A stretch of 64,000 nt of DNA from JAUICS01 sp964384335 (GTDB lineage: Bacteria; Pseudomonadota; Alphaproteobacteria; Micavibrionales; Micavibrionaceae), in the NCBI GenBank assembly GCA_964384335.1, contig CAYLKN010000007.1:1-64000 (forward strand), in the 5' to 3' direction. How positions within the stretch are numbered: the stretch's first letter is position 1; each line of letters starts with the position of its first letter. The notes under the pieces were generated by a model. It was not told where the DNA came from. It did no database searches and saw only the letters and a list, made by a program, of their open reading frames with translations. Position numbers and translations under genes: made by a program. This document shows, piece after piece, positions 26,165-34,590 of the stretch.

Positions 26165-27070
26165 ATGAAACCAACTTATACTAATAATACCAGAACATTC
26201 TTTCCCTGTTTATTCGCAAGTCCGTTTTCGGGAATTACAAAAATTATATATGTATGTGTATTATTATTTGTAATTTCCAGTCAAGCATTTGCCAAAACCT
26301 CGGCATGGTCAGAGGATAAGTATATCAAGGCACGACTTCTCAGTGCACAAAACAGTATAACAAAAAATATGGAAACAGTAGACGCGGCTGTTGAAATTAT
26401 TCTGGAGCCGGAGTGGCATACATACTGGCGTACACCCGGTGATATCGGGCTGCCTCCCCAGTTTGACTGGGAAAATTCAGAAAACTTAAAATCCGCGACT
26501 GTTAGCTGGCCGGTCCCAAAGCGGTACGAGACGGAAGGATTTCAAAATTTCGTATATTTTGACAGAGTGGTTTTGCCTGTGCGCATAACACCCGTTAAAA
26601 GTGAAGAGGATATAAAACTCGACCTGACTTTAAAGGCGATGGTGTGCAAAGATATTTGCATACCGCAAACCATGTCCGTTCATCTTGAAATCCCTCAGAA
26701 CTCATCTCAAACAACACCCACAATGTCTGAAAACACATTGACTATCGAAAAGGCAAAACAGGCTTTACCTTTTCGGGACAGACTTCCGGGGACAGGTATA
26801 GAAAACGTTGTTGTAGGTAAAGAGGCTTTGATTGTGACTGCATTCGATCAAAGAGGGTTTGCAGACACCGATATTTTCGTTGAAATCCCCGGAATATACC
26901 TGGCAAGTCCGCCAGAGCTGAAATTTGAGAATGAAAAAGGTACACAGGCGATATTCAAAATCCCGTCGCAGGGTCTTGAGGAGGATTTATCGGATCTCGT
27001 TGACGGAAAGGATATTGTTATAACCCTTGTAAACCAAGGCAGAGCCGTGGAAAAAAAATTCCAGTTTTAA
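26165..27070 (+). CDS. DsbD N-terminal-domain-like periplasmic protein
   Basis: A 301-aa protein with a long signal sequence (hydrophobic core about 27-41, cleavage after QAFA). The mature part matches the N-terminal domain of DsbD/ScsB-type proteins: EPEWHTYWRTPGDIGLPPQFDWE, YFDRVVLPVRI, and a cysteine pair CKDIC followed by IPQ. It lacks the eight-helix transporter and thioredoxin domains of full DsbD. It may accept electrons from an inner-membrane partner encoded elsewhere. It overlaps the convergent gene at 27067 by 4 bp. Confidence 0.82.
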   Translation: MKPTYTNNTRTFFPCLFASPFSGITKIIYVCVLLFVISSQAFAKTSAWSEDKYIKARLLSAQNSITKNMETVDAAVEIILEPEWHTYWRTPGDIGLPPQFDWENSENLKSATVSWPVPKRYETEGFQNFVYFDRVVLPVRITPVKSEEDIKLDLTLKAMVCKDICIPQTMSVHLEIPQNSSQTTPTMSENTLTIEKAKQALPFRDRLPGTGIENVVVGKEALIVTAFDQRGFADTDIFVEIPGIYLASPPELKFENEKGTQAIFKIPSQGLEEDLSDLVDGKDIVITLVNQGRAVEKKFQF

Positions 27071-27507
27071 CCGCTTGCCGACTGGTTTTCTTTTTCTTCG
27101 GCTTCTCCGATTTTTCTTAGGGTCAGAAAAGTGATTTCATCGCCATAGTTTATCTTTCCGGACATTTGTATTTTATCGTCTTTCCGAATAAGTTTCAGCT
27201 TTGTTTTATACGTAATTGCATCATCTGTCGGCATACCGTTTTCCCTGGTCAGGGCAAAATCGTCATCCGCCTCGGACGGATCGACAGTTGAAATCATTTC
27301 CACTTCCTGGTCATTGAGAATTGTAAACGTACTCGTCCATATACAGTTGGCCTCATCTCTTCTGTGCGTCTGGCCGTTAACGATCCGGGTCTCTCCATCG
27401 CTTTTTTTCTGGAAAGGGCCATCATAATTTGTCGTTGTTGTTATTATGTATTTGCCGTCGAGTTCGTCAGATGCCATATTAATCCCATACGCTTTGTGAA
27501 TTTCCAA
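27067..27507 (-). CDS. Hypothetical protein, lipocalin-like beta fold
   Basis: A 146-aa protein. The strands IITTTTNYDGPF, ANCIWTSTFTILN, QEVEMISTVDPS, KTKLKLIRKDDKIQMSGKI and ITFLTLRKI suggest a small beta-barrel of the DUF1579/lipocalin sort, but I cannot name the family. It has no signal peptide; an alternative start at M11 would shorten it. It is convergent with the DsbD-N-like gene. lepA starts 141 bp away on the other strand. Confidence 0.5.
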   Translation of the reverse strand: MEIHKAYGINMASDELDGKYIITTTTNYDGPFQKKSDGETRIVNGQTHRRDEANCIWTSTFTILNDQEVEMISTVDPSEADDDFALTRENGMPTDDAITYKTKLKLIRKDDKIQMSGKINYGDEITFLTLRKIGEAEEKENQSASG

Positions 27508-27647
27508 GTTTCATAAGGTATGATATCAAATGCCGATGCTTCCAACAAATATTATTCAATTCGCGTTCCATGAAAAAAGACCCGGGGTTTTATGACATTG
27601 GCAGTTTCCCACTTGCCCGGGCGGCCGAAAATCTCTAAATATGCAGC

Positions 27648-29456
27648 ATGACAAAACCGCTTGAGCACATCCGCAACTTTGCCATAATTGCACATATTGA
27701 TCACGGCAAATCAACACTTGCCGACCGTCTGATTCAAATGTGCGGCGGCCTTGAAGAACGGGAGATGAAAGATCAGATCCTCGATTCCATGGACATCGAG
27801 CGTGAACGGGGTATTACCATCAAGGCGCAAACTGTGCGTCTTGCCTATAAAGCTGGGGACGGTATTGAATATCAACTGAACATCATGGATACTCCGGGGC
27901 ATGTTGACTTTTCATACGAAGTCAGCCGCTCGCTTGCCGCGTGTGAAGGGTCCATCCTGGTTGTTGACGCATCGCAGGGGGTTGAGGCGCAGACCCTGGC
28001 CAATGTTTACCAGGCCATAGACGCAGATCATGAAATTCTGCCAGTTCTGAATAAAATTGACCTGCCTGCCGCGGAACCTGAAAGGATCAAGCAGCAGGTG
28101 GAGGATGTGGTGGGACTGCCAAAAGAAGATGCCCTGGAAGTCTCCGGCAAGACCGGGCTTGGTGTTGACGCCCTTCTGGAGGCCATTGTGAAGAAATTGC
28201 CCACGCCGTCGGGCGAAGCGGACAAACCGCTCAAGGCCCTTCTGGTTGACAGCTGGTACGATGCCTATCTCGGCGTGGTGATTCTGGTCCGCGTCATTGA
28301 TGGGAAACTGCGCAAAGGCCAAAGAATCCAGTTTCTGAATACACGCGCCATCCGAGAAATCGACCGTGTCGGTATGTTCACTCCCAAACCTGTTATTATT
28401 GATGAAATCGGCCCGGGGGAAATGGGTTTTATCACCGCCGCGATTAAAGACATCGAAGAAACTCAGGTTGGTGACACGATAACCGAAGAAAAGCGCCAAT
28501 GCGCCGAACGTCTGCCAGGATTTAAACCTTCCGTGCCCATGGTGTTCTGCTCCCTGTTTCCTGCAGATTCGAGTCAGTATCAGACTTTGAAAGATGCACT
28601 CGGCCGACTGAAACTTAACGATGCGGCCCTGCATTTCGAACCGGAACAAAGCCAGGCGCTTGGCCTTGGCTTCCGCTGCGGCTTTCTGGGGCTTCTGCAT
28701 ATGGAGATTATTCAGGAGAGGCTGGAGAGGGAGTATAACCTTGATCTCATTCCCACGGCACCCAGCGTTGTGTATCACGTTTACATGACAGACGGTAAAA
28801 TGATCGAGCTTTATAATCCCGTTGATATGCCGGACACCATGCGCATCGATCATATTGAGGAACCCTGGATCAGGGCGACAATTCTCGTTCCGGATGATTA
28901 TCTGGGAGGTATTATTCAGCTATGCCAGGACAAACGCGGGGAGCAGCAGGACCTCACCTATGCCGGAGATCGCGCTATGCTTGTCTACAAACTTCCCCTC
29001 AACGAGGTGGTTTTCGACTTCTATGACCGCCTGAAATCAATCAGCAGGGGCTATGCGAGTTTTGATTACGAGCTTTCAGGCTATGCCGAAAACGATCTGG
29101 TCAAAATGGAAATCAAAGTGAATGACGAACCGGTGGACGCACTGGCCATGATCGTGCACCGCAGCCAGGCGGAATTCCGAGGACGCGGGCTTTGCGAACG
29201 CCTCAAAGAACTGATTCCGCGGCAAATGTTTAAAATCGCTATCCAGGCTGCTATCGGTGGCCGTATTGTTGCCCGGGAAACATTAAGCGCCCTGCGGAAG
29301 GACGTCACATCAAAATGTTACGGCGGCGATGTGACCCGTAAACGCAAACTCCTTGAAAAGCAAAAAGAGGGTAAGAAAAAGATGCGCCAGTACGGCAATG
29401 TCGAAATTCCCCAGTCAGCTTTCATTAATGCCCTGAAAATGGGTGAGGACCGATAA
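27648..29456 (+). CDS. lepA: Elongation factor 4 (LepA)
   Basis: A 602-aa translational GTPase with G1 in AHIDHGKS (15-22), G2 around RGITI, G3 in DTPGH, G4 in NKID, the EF-G-like domains III and V, and the LepA-specific C-terminal domain (KCYGGDVTRKRKLLEKQKEGK). It acts on ribosomes and can back-translocate stalled complexes in vitro. The length is normal. The downstream Kef-type gene is convergent, 5 bp apart. Confidence 0.97.
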   Translation: MTKPLEHIRNFAIIAHIDHGKSTLADRLIQMCGGLEEREMKDQILDSMDIERERGITIKAQTVRLAYKAGDGIEYQLNIMDTPGHVDFSYEVSRSLAACEGSILVVDASQGVEAQTLANVYQAIDADHEILPVLNKIDLPAAEPERIKQQVEDVVGLPKEDALEVSGKTGLGVDALLEAIVKKLPTPSGEADKPLKALLVDSWYDAYLGVVILVRVIDGKLRKGQRIQFLNTRAIREIDRVGMFTPKPVIIDEIGPGEMGFITAAIKDIEETQVGDTITEEKRQCAERLPGFKPSVPMVFCSLFPADSSQYQTLKDALGRLKLNDAALHFEPEQSQALGLGFRCGFLGLLHMEIIQERLEREYNLDLIPTAPSVVYHVYMTDGKMIELYNPVDMPDTMRIDHIEEPWIRATILVPDDYLGGIIQLCQDKRGEQQDLTYAGDRAMLVYKLPLNEVVFDFYDRLKSISRGYASFDYELSGYAENDLVKMEIKVNDEPVDALAMIVHRSQAEFRGRGLCERLKELIPRQMFKIAIQAAIGGRIVARETLSALRKDVTSKCYGGDVTRKRKLLEKQKEGKKKMRQYGNVEIPQSAFINALKMGEDR

Positions 29457-29461
29457 TGCGC

Positions 29462-31228
29462 TCAGGCCACTTTACTGGCTTTTGCATCGTCACTGCTGCC
29501 CGCTTCCTGTGTTTCCTGTCTATGTATTTTCACAATGCGTTCAGCCCCTTCCCGTGCGGCATCCTCATAGGGGTTAAGAATAATATCCGCGCCAATTGTT
29601 TCGAATTCTTCCTTTTCCTCTTCGGGCTTGTGCGAGATAACCGCGATATGACCGGTAAAGCCTGATGCGCGTAACGCCTTTGTCAGGGTTCGCCGAGAAT
29701 CCAGAATCATTGGTCCCGTCAAAGAATGCGGAATACAGATTACAGCCGTATGCACCTCATCACACGGCAGGTGGGACGGAAGCTCAGGGTCCGAGGCATC
29801 GCCGTAAAGCGTTGCAATGGATTGTTTTTGTGCATGCTTTATGGCTTCGGGGTCAAAATCAATCGCCAGAACTTTTGCGCCGTAATTTTGAAATTCCCTC
29901 GCCATTGACGTTCCATAACGGCCTATTCCAAAAATAAAGACGTCATAGCCGTGAATTTTCTTTTCCTCCGGAAATTCATCAGTTTTGATAAGCTGTTTGC
30001 GTTCAAATATCTCCAGAGCATTTTCAAGAATATTGTAAAAATAAGGCGCATAAATCATAAGATAGGTTGAAACACCGATGGTTATAAAACCGACCAGGGT
30101 CACAAGATTGGCTTCACCCGTGCTCATGATACCCGTTGTTGCGGCAAGCGCAGCGAATATCATCGAAAACTCACTGATCTGTCCCAGTGTAATTCCGGCC
30201 ATGTAGCTTGTTCGTTTCCGGTATCCCAGAACGCCCATAACCGCCATGACAATAACCGGCTTCATTATTAAGACAAAAACAGAAAGGATAAGGGCATCCT
30301 GGATCTGGCTTCCTATTGTGCCGAGAGAAAGCTGGGAGCCCAGCCCGACAAAAAAGAACACAAGCAGAAAATCGCGCAAGGACGAAAGACGGGCCACTAT
30401 GATCGTGCGGAAAGGTGTGGAGGCCAGGGTCATACCCGCCAGCAACCCGCCAAGCTCCTTGCTGAGACCGATAGCATGACACAGGGCGGCCATGGTTGCC
30501 GCCATACCAATGGCGAATATTACCATCAGTTCCGAGTAACGGGCCAGACGGCGGGCAAGAGGATCGGCACAGAAAAGGATAAATACAGTAATAAAGGCAA
30601 TCACTACGCCAAGCTTGATAAAAATACCTACAAAACTTCCGATATTCAAACCCTCCATACCGGTCCCGGCCGAAAGCGCATTCAGTCCGACCATTGCAAG
30701 AATGACGACAAGATCCTGTACAATCAGAATACCCAGAGACATTTTGCCGTATAGAGATTCAATCTCCCGCTTGTCGGATAACAGCTTGACAATAATGATC
30801 GTACTTGAAAACGAAAGGGCAAGCCCTATCGCAAGAGACGGCACCAGTGACAGGCCCAAAGCCAGACAGATCCCGGTTCCCAGGGTCATCGTAATAATAA
30901 TCTGTAAGGTCCCCGCCATCATAGCGGTTGCGCCGAGCCGCCTTATAAGAGAGACATCAAGCTTTAACCCGACCATAAACAACAAAAGGGCAATTCCCAG
31001 ATTCGCAAGCGTTGAAATCGCGGATTTGTCGTCCACCGCGCCCATCACACCAAGAACATCAGGCCCAAGAAGCACGCCGGTTGCAATAAAGGCAATAATA
31101 ATCGGCTGGCGCAGCATCGTTGCCAGAAATCCGGCCAGACCGGCCATTATTAAAATAACTGAAAGCTGATAAAATAATGAGCTGCTTACAGTGTCTGAAA
31201 ACCAGTCCATGAATTCCATACTAATCAT
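29462..31228 (-). CDS. CPA2-type cation/proton antiporter with RCK (TrkA-N) domain
   Basis: A 588-aa membrane protein of the Kef/YbaL type. About twelve membrane helices cover residues 15-395 (Na+/H+ exchanger fold with the conserved GLKLDVSLIRR region). The cytoplasmic RCK domain follows at about 410-540 with the nucleotide-binding loop FGIGRYGTS and DFDPEAI. It should exchange K+ (or Na+) for H+ across the inner membrane, gated by nucleotide or glutathione-type ligands; the ion is not certain. It is 2 bp downstream of the J-domain gene. Confidence 0.88.
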   Translation of the reverse strand: MISMEFMDWFSDTVSSSLFYQLSVILIMAGLAGFLATMLRQPIIIAFIATGVLLGPDVLGVMGAVDDKSAISTLANLGIALLLFMVGLKLDVSLIRRLGATAMMAGTLQIIITMTLGTGICLALGLSLVPSLAIGLALSFSSTIIIVKLLSDKREIESLYGKMSLGILIVQDLVVILAMVGLNALSAGTGMEGLNIGSFVGIFIKLGVVIAFITVFILFCADPLARRLARYSELMVIFAIGMAATMAALCHAIGLSKELGGLLAGMTLASTPFRTIIVARLSSLRDFLLVFFFVGLGSQLSLGTIGSQIQDALILSVFVLIMKPVIVMAVMGVLGYRKRTSYMAGITLGQISEFSMIFAALAATTGIMSTGEANLVTLVGFITIGVSTYLMIYAPYFYNILENALEIFERKQLIKTDEFPEEKKIHGYDVFIFGIGRYGTSMAREFQNYGAKVLAIDFDPEAIKHAQKQSIATLYGDASDPELPSHLPCDEVHTAVICIPHSLTGPMILDSRRTLTKALRASGFTGHIAVISHKPEEEKEEFETIGADIILNPYEDAAREGAERIVKIHRQETQEAGSSDDAKASKVA

Positions 31229-31230
31229 GT

Positions 31231-31695
31231 CTAATACCCCAGTAATGTTTTTCGTGCTTCGTTCAGTTTTCTGGCGAGGCCCTCTGACCCTTCATGATCT
31301 GGATGAATTTTATTCATAAGTCTTTTATAAGCGGCTTTAATCTCTTTTTCATCTGAATCTTTGGTCAGTCCGAGAATATCCAGTGCCTCATCCCTGCTCA
31401 TCGCCCCGGATGAGTTCCCTGGAGCATTGGGGGCATTCGAATTGAGAGGGTTTTCCTTACGTCTTTGCCTGTGCTCTTTCACCATTGAGTACAGCATAGG
31501 CACGATTATAACACATAAAAGGATGGCGGGCAGTAGTCTTTGAGTTAGAGCAAGAAACAAAAGCGCAAACGCCGCCACAACAATGAATACGGCCCTGACG
31601 ACCCGCTTAACCTGATCCGGCGAAGACTTCAGAAAAAGATAATAGAGCGCATAAGCGCCTATAATCAGACCAATAACAAAAATCACATAAGGCAT
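31231..31695 (-). CDS. Membrane-anchored J-domain protein
   Basis: A 154-aa protein with two or three N-terminal membrane helices (about 2-22, 33-50, 54-70), a short linker, and a C-terminal J domain (99-154) with HPD at 131-133. It resembles the TIM14/DjlA-type arrangement in which the J domain recruits DnaK to the membrane. It lies 6 bp after mipZ and 2 bp before the antiporter, so the three are probably cotranscribed. Confidence 0.85.
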   Translation of the reverse strand: MPYVIFVIGLIIGAYALYYLFLKSSPDQVKRVVRAVFIVVAAFALLFLALTQRLLPAILLCVIIVPMLYSMVKEHRQRRKENPLNSNAPNAPGNSSGAMSRDEALDILGLTKDSDEKEIKAAYKRLMNKIHPDHEGSEGLARKLNEARKTLLGY

Positions 31696-31701
31696 TATCG
31701 A

Positions 31702-32550
31702 TTATTCCGCGGCTGCTTTATCTTCATCTGTCCGGGGTTGAAGATTATGTTTACCAATTTCCCTGACCAGTCTTCTGACCTCCTGCCGGGCAGTAATTTC
31801 CGATATGGAGAGAGACGTTTCAGGATCCTTTTCTATATCCATCACTGTCAGACCCTTTAAAAACAGCTCACGAAAGATCACGCGTTCCCCAAATCCCGGC
31901 AGAGGTTTAAAATCATAGATTTTGGACAACCGGCCTATGACATCGCCAACATCCCTTTTATTGCGCGCATCAAGATGGCTTAAACGGTTGCGCATAACAA
32001 TCCATTCAATTGGCTTTTCTCCGGCTCTCTTTCTGCGGCTTTGCAGGTCAAGCACCATATTGGCGTAAAACGAACTGTTCTCGATTTCGAGCGTATCCGG
32101 ATCAACGACGCACAAAACGTCAAGATCGACAAGACTGTCGTTCACCGGTGTAATCAGAACATCTGATTTCTGATGCGCAAGCCTGTTCAGATAGGTATCG
32201 TTACCCGGCGTGTCCACGATTACATAATCCGTAATGGGTAAAAGTTCGTCAAGTGCCATGGTCAAAAACGACGAATCTTCGCTTGTGCGGACTTCATCGG
32301 TATCCGCACTGCTTTTTTCAATCGAAAGATGCAGGGGTGAGGGAATATCAAGCTGGCTGTTGGCGATATACTTGAACCGGTTTGCAAAATAACGGGTTAA
32401 TGTGCCCTGCCGGGCGTCAAGATCGACGGTTCCCACCCTGAAACCTTCATAAAGAAGAGCTATGGCAAGATGCATGGCGGTTGTGGACTTGCCGGATCCA
32501 CCCTTCTCGTTGCCGAGAACAACAATTTTGCTATCTCTTTGTCCGCGCAT
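31702..32550 (-). CDS. mipZ: Division-plane positioning ATPase MipZ
   Basis: A 282-aa ParA/MinD-family ATPase. It has the deviant Walker A KGGSGKST (16-23), the A' motif in VDLDARQGTLTRYFANR, and the Walker B in DYVIVDTPGND. DLDARQGTLTRY and the RMSHLDARNKRDV-like segment at about 190 are typical of MipZ, which binds the chromosome near ParB and inhibits FtsZ near the poles. In the absence of MinCDE this would place the division site. A family normally restricted to alphaproteobacteria, so it supports the taxonomic call. Confidence 0.9.
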   Translation of the reverse strand: MRGQRDSKIVVLGNEKGGSGKSTTAMHLAIALLYEGFRVGTVDLDARQGTLTRYFANRFKYIANSQLDIPSPLHLSIEKSSADTDEVRTSEDSSFLTMALDELLPITDYVIVDTPGNDTYLNRLAHQKSDVLITPVNDSLVDLDVLCVVDPDTLEIENSSFYANMVLDLQSRRKRAGEKPIEWIVMRNRLSHLDARNKRDVGDVIGRLSKIYDFKPLPGFGERVIFRELFLKGLTVMDIEKDPETSLSISEITARQEVRRLVREIGKHNLQPRTDEDKAAAE

Positions 32551-32652
32551 AACGATTACAAATTTCCTTTTGAATTAGGTTCAGGACCTGTTTATTTTAA
32601 TGAATGCACTTTCATAGTATCCTATTATCAAATATTAGAGAACGATGACCTT

Positions 32653-34494
32653 ATGCACAAATCAAGTTTAGAGTTAAACACACTTTCCGTATCTGAAATG
32701 AAGCCGCATAAACTTTCAACGCTTCGCGCCGCACTCCATCAAATGAGGCTGAACGGTTTTTTGGTGCCGAGAAGCGACCAGTATTTAGGAGAAAACATAC
32801 AAAAATGCGATGAAAGACTGGCATGGCTTACTGGTTTTAAAGGTTCGGCAGGACTGGCGCTTGTACTTGAAAACAAGGCCTGCCTTTTTACGGACAGTCG
32901 CTATCTTATTCAGATTAAACAGGAAATTGATATAAACGATTATGATATAAAAAACATTCAGGATGAAAAACCTGAAGACTGGCTTTTTGAGAACACAAAT
33001 CCGGGACAGACCATCGGGTATGATCCGTCCCTCCATTCAACGCTGCAGATTGAAAAATTCGAAAAGGCATTAAAAAGAAAAAATGTCGTCCTTAAATCTG
33101 TTGAAAGAAATCCTGTTGACAGGATATGGCATGACCGGCCAGAGCCTGAAAAAACAAATGTTGAAGTTTTTCCCTTGAAATATGCAGGGGAAACCTCTGC
33201 TTCCAAACTGCAAAGGCTGGCAAAAAATCTTGCTCAACAGAATATTTACGCAGCACTGATTACAAGTCCCGAATCAATAGCCTGGCTTCTGAATGTAAGG
33301 GGCGCAGATTTAAAGCATACGCCTGTTCCGCTTTCAACAGGCGTTTTATATTCAGAAGAAGGACACTTCGACTGGTTTATCGAACCGGAACGGATCCCGG
33401 AACACGTTCATGATGCACTTGGCGAAGGTGTACAAATTCTGCCGCCGAATATTCTCGAAATTACATTAAGTCAGATTGCGGAAAGAAGTATCGAGAAACA
33501 CAAAACCATCCAGATCGACAAAACACGCAGCCCGGCGTGGTATGAACAAAACCTTCAGAATTATAACGCACGCCTCTCTTTTGAAGAGGATCCATGCGTT
33601 GACGCGCGTGCGCTTAAGAACAACGATGAGCAGGCGGCTTCCCGGAATGCCCATATTGAAGACGGAGCAGCTATGGTACGGTTTATGATCTGGCTCGAAA
33701 CCGCACTCAGGAACAAAGAAAAACTGAATGAGCTGATAGTTGCACAAAAGCTTGAAGACTTTCGGTCACAGTCGGAAAGTTATAAAAGCCCCAGTTTTGA
33801 AACCATTTCGGGTTTTAATGCAAACGGGGCCATCATTCATTACGCCGTTAACACGGAAACAAACGCCGAAATAAAACCTCCGGGCCTTCTTCTTGTTGAC
33901 AGTGGCGGGCAGTACAGGAACGGTACCACTGACATTACAAGGACTCTGGCCGTTGGAAAGCCCAAAGCGGATTACACAAAAAACTATACAACCGTCCTGA
34001 AGGGGCACATCAATCTGGCCTGCGCCGAATTTCCGGAGGGAACGGTCGGGGCACAGCTTGATGCGCTGGCGCGCAAGCCCTTATGGGCCGAGGGGCTTGA
34101 TTACGGTCACGGCACCGGCCACGGGGTCGGGTGTTATCTTTCCGTGCACGAGGAAGCCGCAAATATTTCCCCACGCGGCACAAAAGCCCTGAAGCCTGGT
34201 ATGATCCTTTCGAACGAACCCGGTTATTACAAAGAAGGTGAATACGGGATACGAATAGAAAATCTGGTTCTTGTGGTTGATACCGGGAAAACTTTTGAAG
34301 ACGGTCGCCGGTGCCTGGCCTTTGAAAATCTTACCAAAGTTCCATATGATACACAGCTGATTGACAAAATGCTGCTGGATAAAAAAGAGATCGACTGGAT
34401 CAATGCCTATCACCAAACTGTAAGTAACGACCTGCGGCCCCACCTTTCAAAAGACGAAAATCTTTGGCTTGAGCAAAAAACCAGGCCTTTGTAA
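32653..34494 (+). CDS. Xaa-Pro aminopeptidase P (M24B)
   Basis: A 613-aa peptidase of the three-domain aminopeptidase P type. Two N-terminal creatinase-like domains (about 15-290) precede the pita-bread catalytic domain. The metal ligands appear in order: the two Asp in LLLVDSGG and TTDITRTL, the His in GHGTGHGVG, and the two Glu in NEPGYY and RIENL. It removes N-terminal residues preceding proline. The start at 32653 (MHKSSLEL) was chosen over an upstream ATG at 32470, which would overlap mipZ by 81 bp. There is no signal peptide. Confidence 0.92.
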   Translation: MHKSSLELNTLSVSEMKPHKLSTLRAALHQMRLNGFLVPRSDQYLGENIQKCDERLAWLTGFKGSAGLALVLENKACLFTDSRYLIQIKQEIDINDYDIKNIQDEKPEDWLFENTNPGQTIGYDPSLHSTLQIEKFEKALKRKNVVLKSVERNPVDRIWHDRPEPEKTNVEVFPLKYAGETSASKLQRLAKNLAQQNIYAALITSPESIAWLLNVRGADLKHTPVPLSTGVLYSEEGHFDWFIEPERIPEHVHDALGEGVQILPPNILEITLSQIAERSIEKHKTIQIDKTRSPAWYEQNLQNYNARLSFEEDPCVDARALKNNDEQAASRNAHIEDGAAMVRFMIWLETALRNKEKLNELIVAQKLEDFRSQSESYKSPSFETISGFNANGAIIHYAVNTETNAEIKPPGLLLVDSGGQYRNGTTDITRTLAVGKPKADYTKNYTTVLKGHINLACAEFPEGTVGAQLDALARKPLWAEGLDYGHGTGHGVGCYLSVHEEAANISPRGTKALKPGMILSNEPGYYKEGEYGIRIENLVLVVDTGKTFEDGRRCLAFENLTKVPYDTQLIDKMLLDKKEIDWINAYHQTVSNDLRPHLSKDENLWLEQKTRPL

Positions 34495-34590
34495 CTGTGC
34501 ATTTGCAACATCTTTTATGATGATTTTCGGCTTGAAAGAGGTCTTATTTCAGCCTACCGTACCTGTAAAATAATCTTTAAACATTTATCA

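Noticed and set aside
27912..28853. 313-aa open frame antisense to lepA
   Set aside because: It lies wholly inside lepA, has no ribosome site or recognised family, and mirrors the coding strand.
32470..32652. N-terminal extension of the aminopeptidase gene
   Set aside because: It would overlap mipZ by 81 bp and has no conserved sequence; the ATG at 32653 fits the family.
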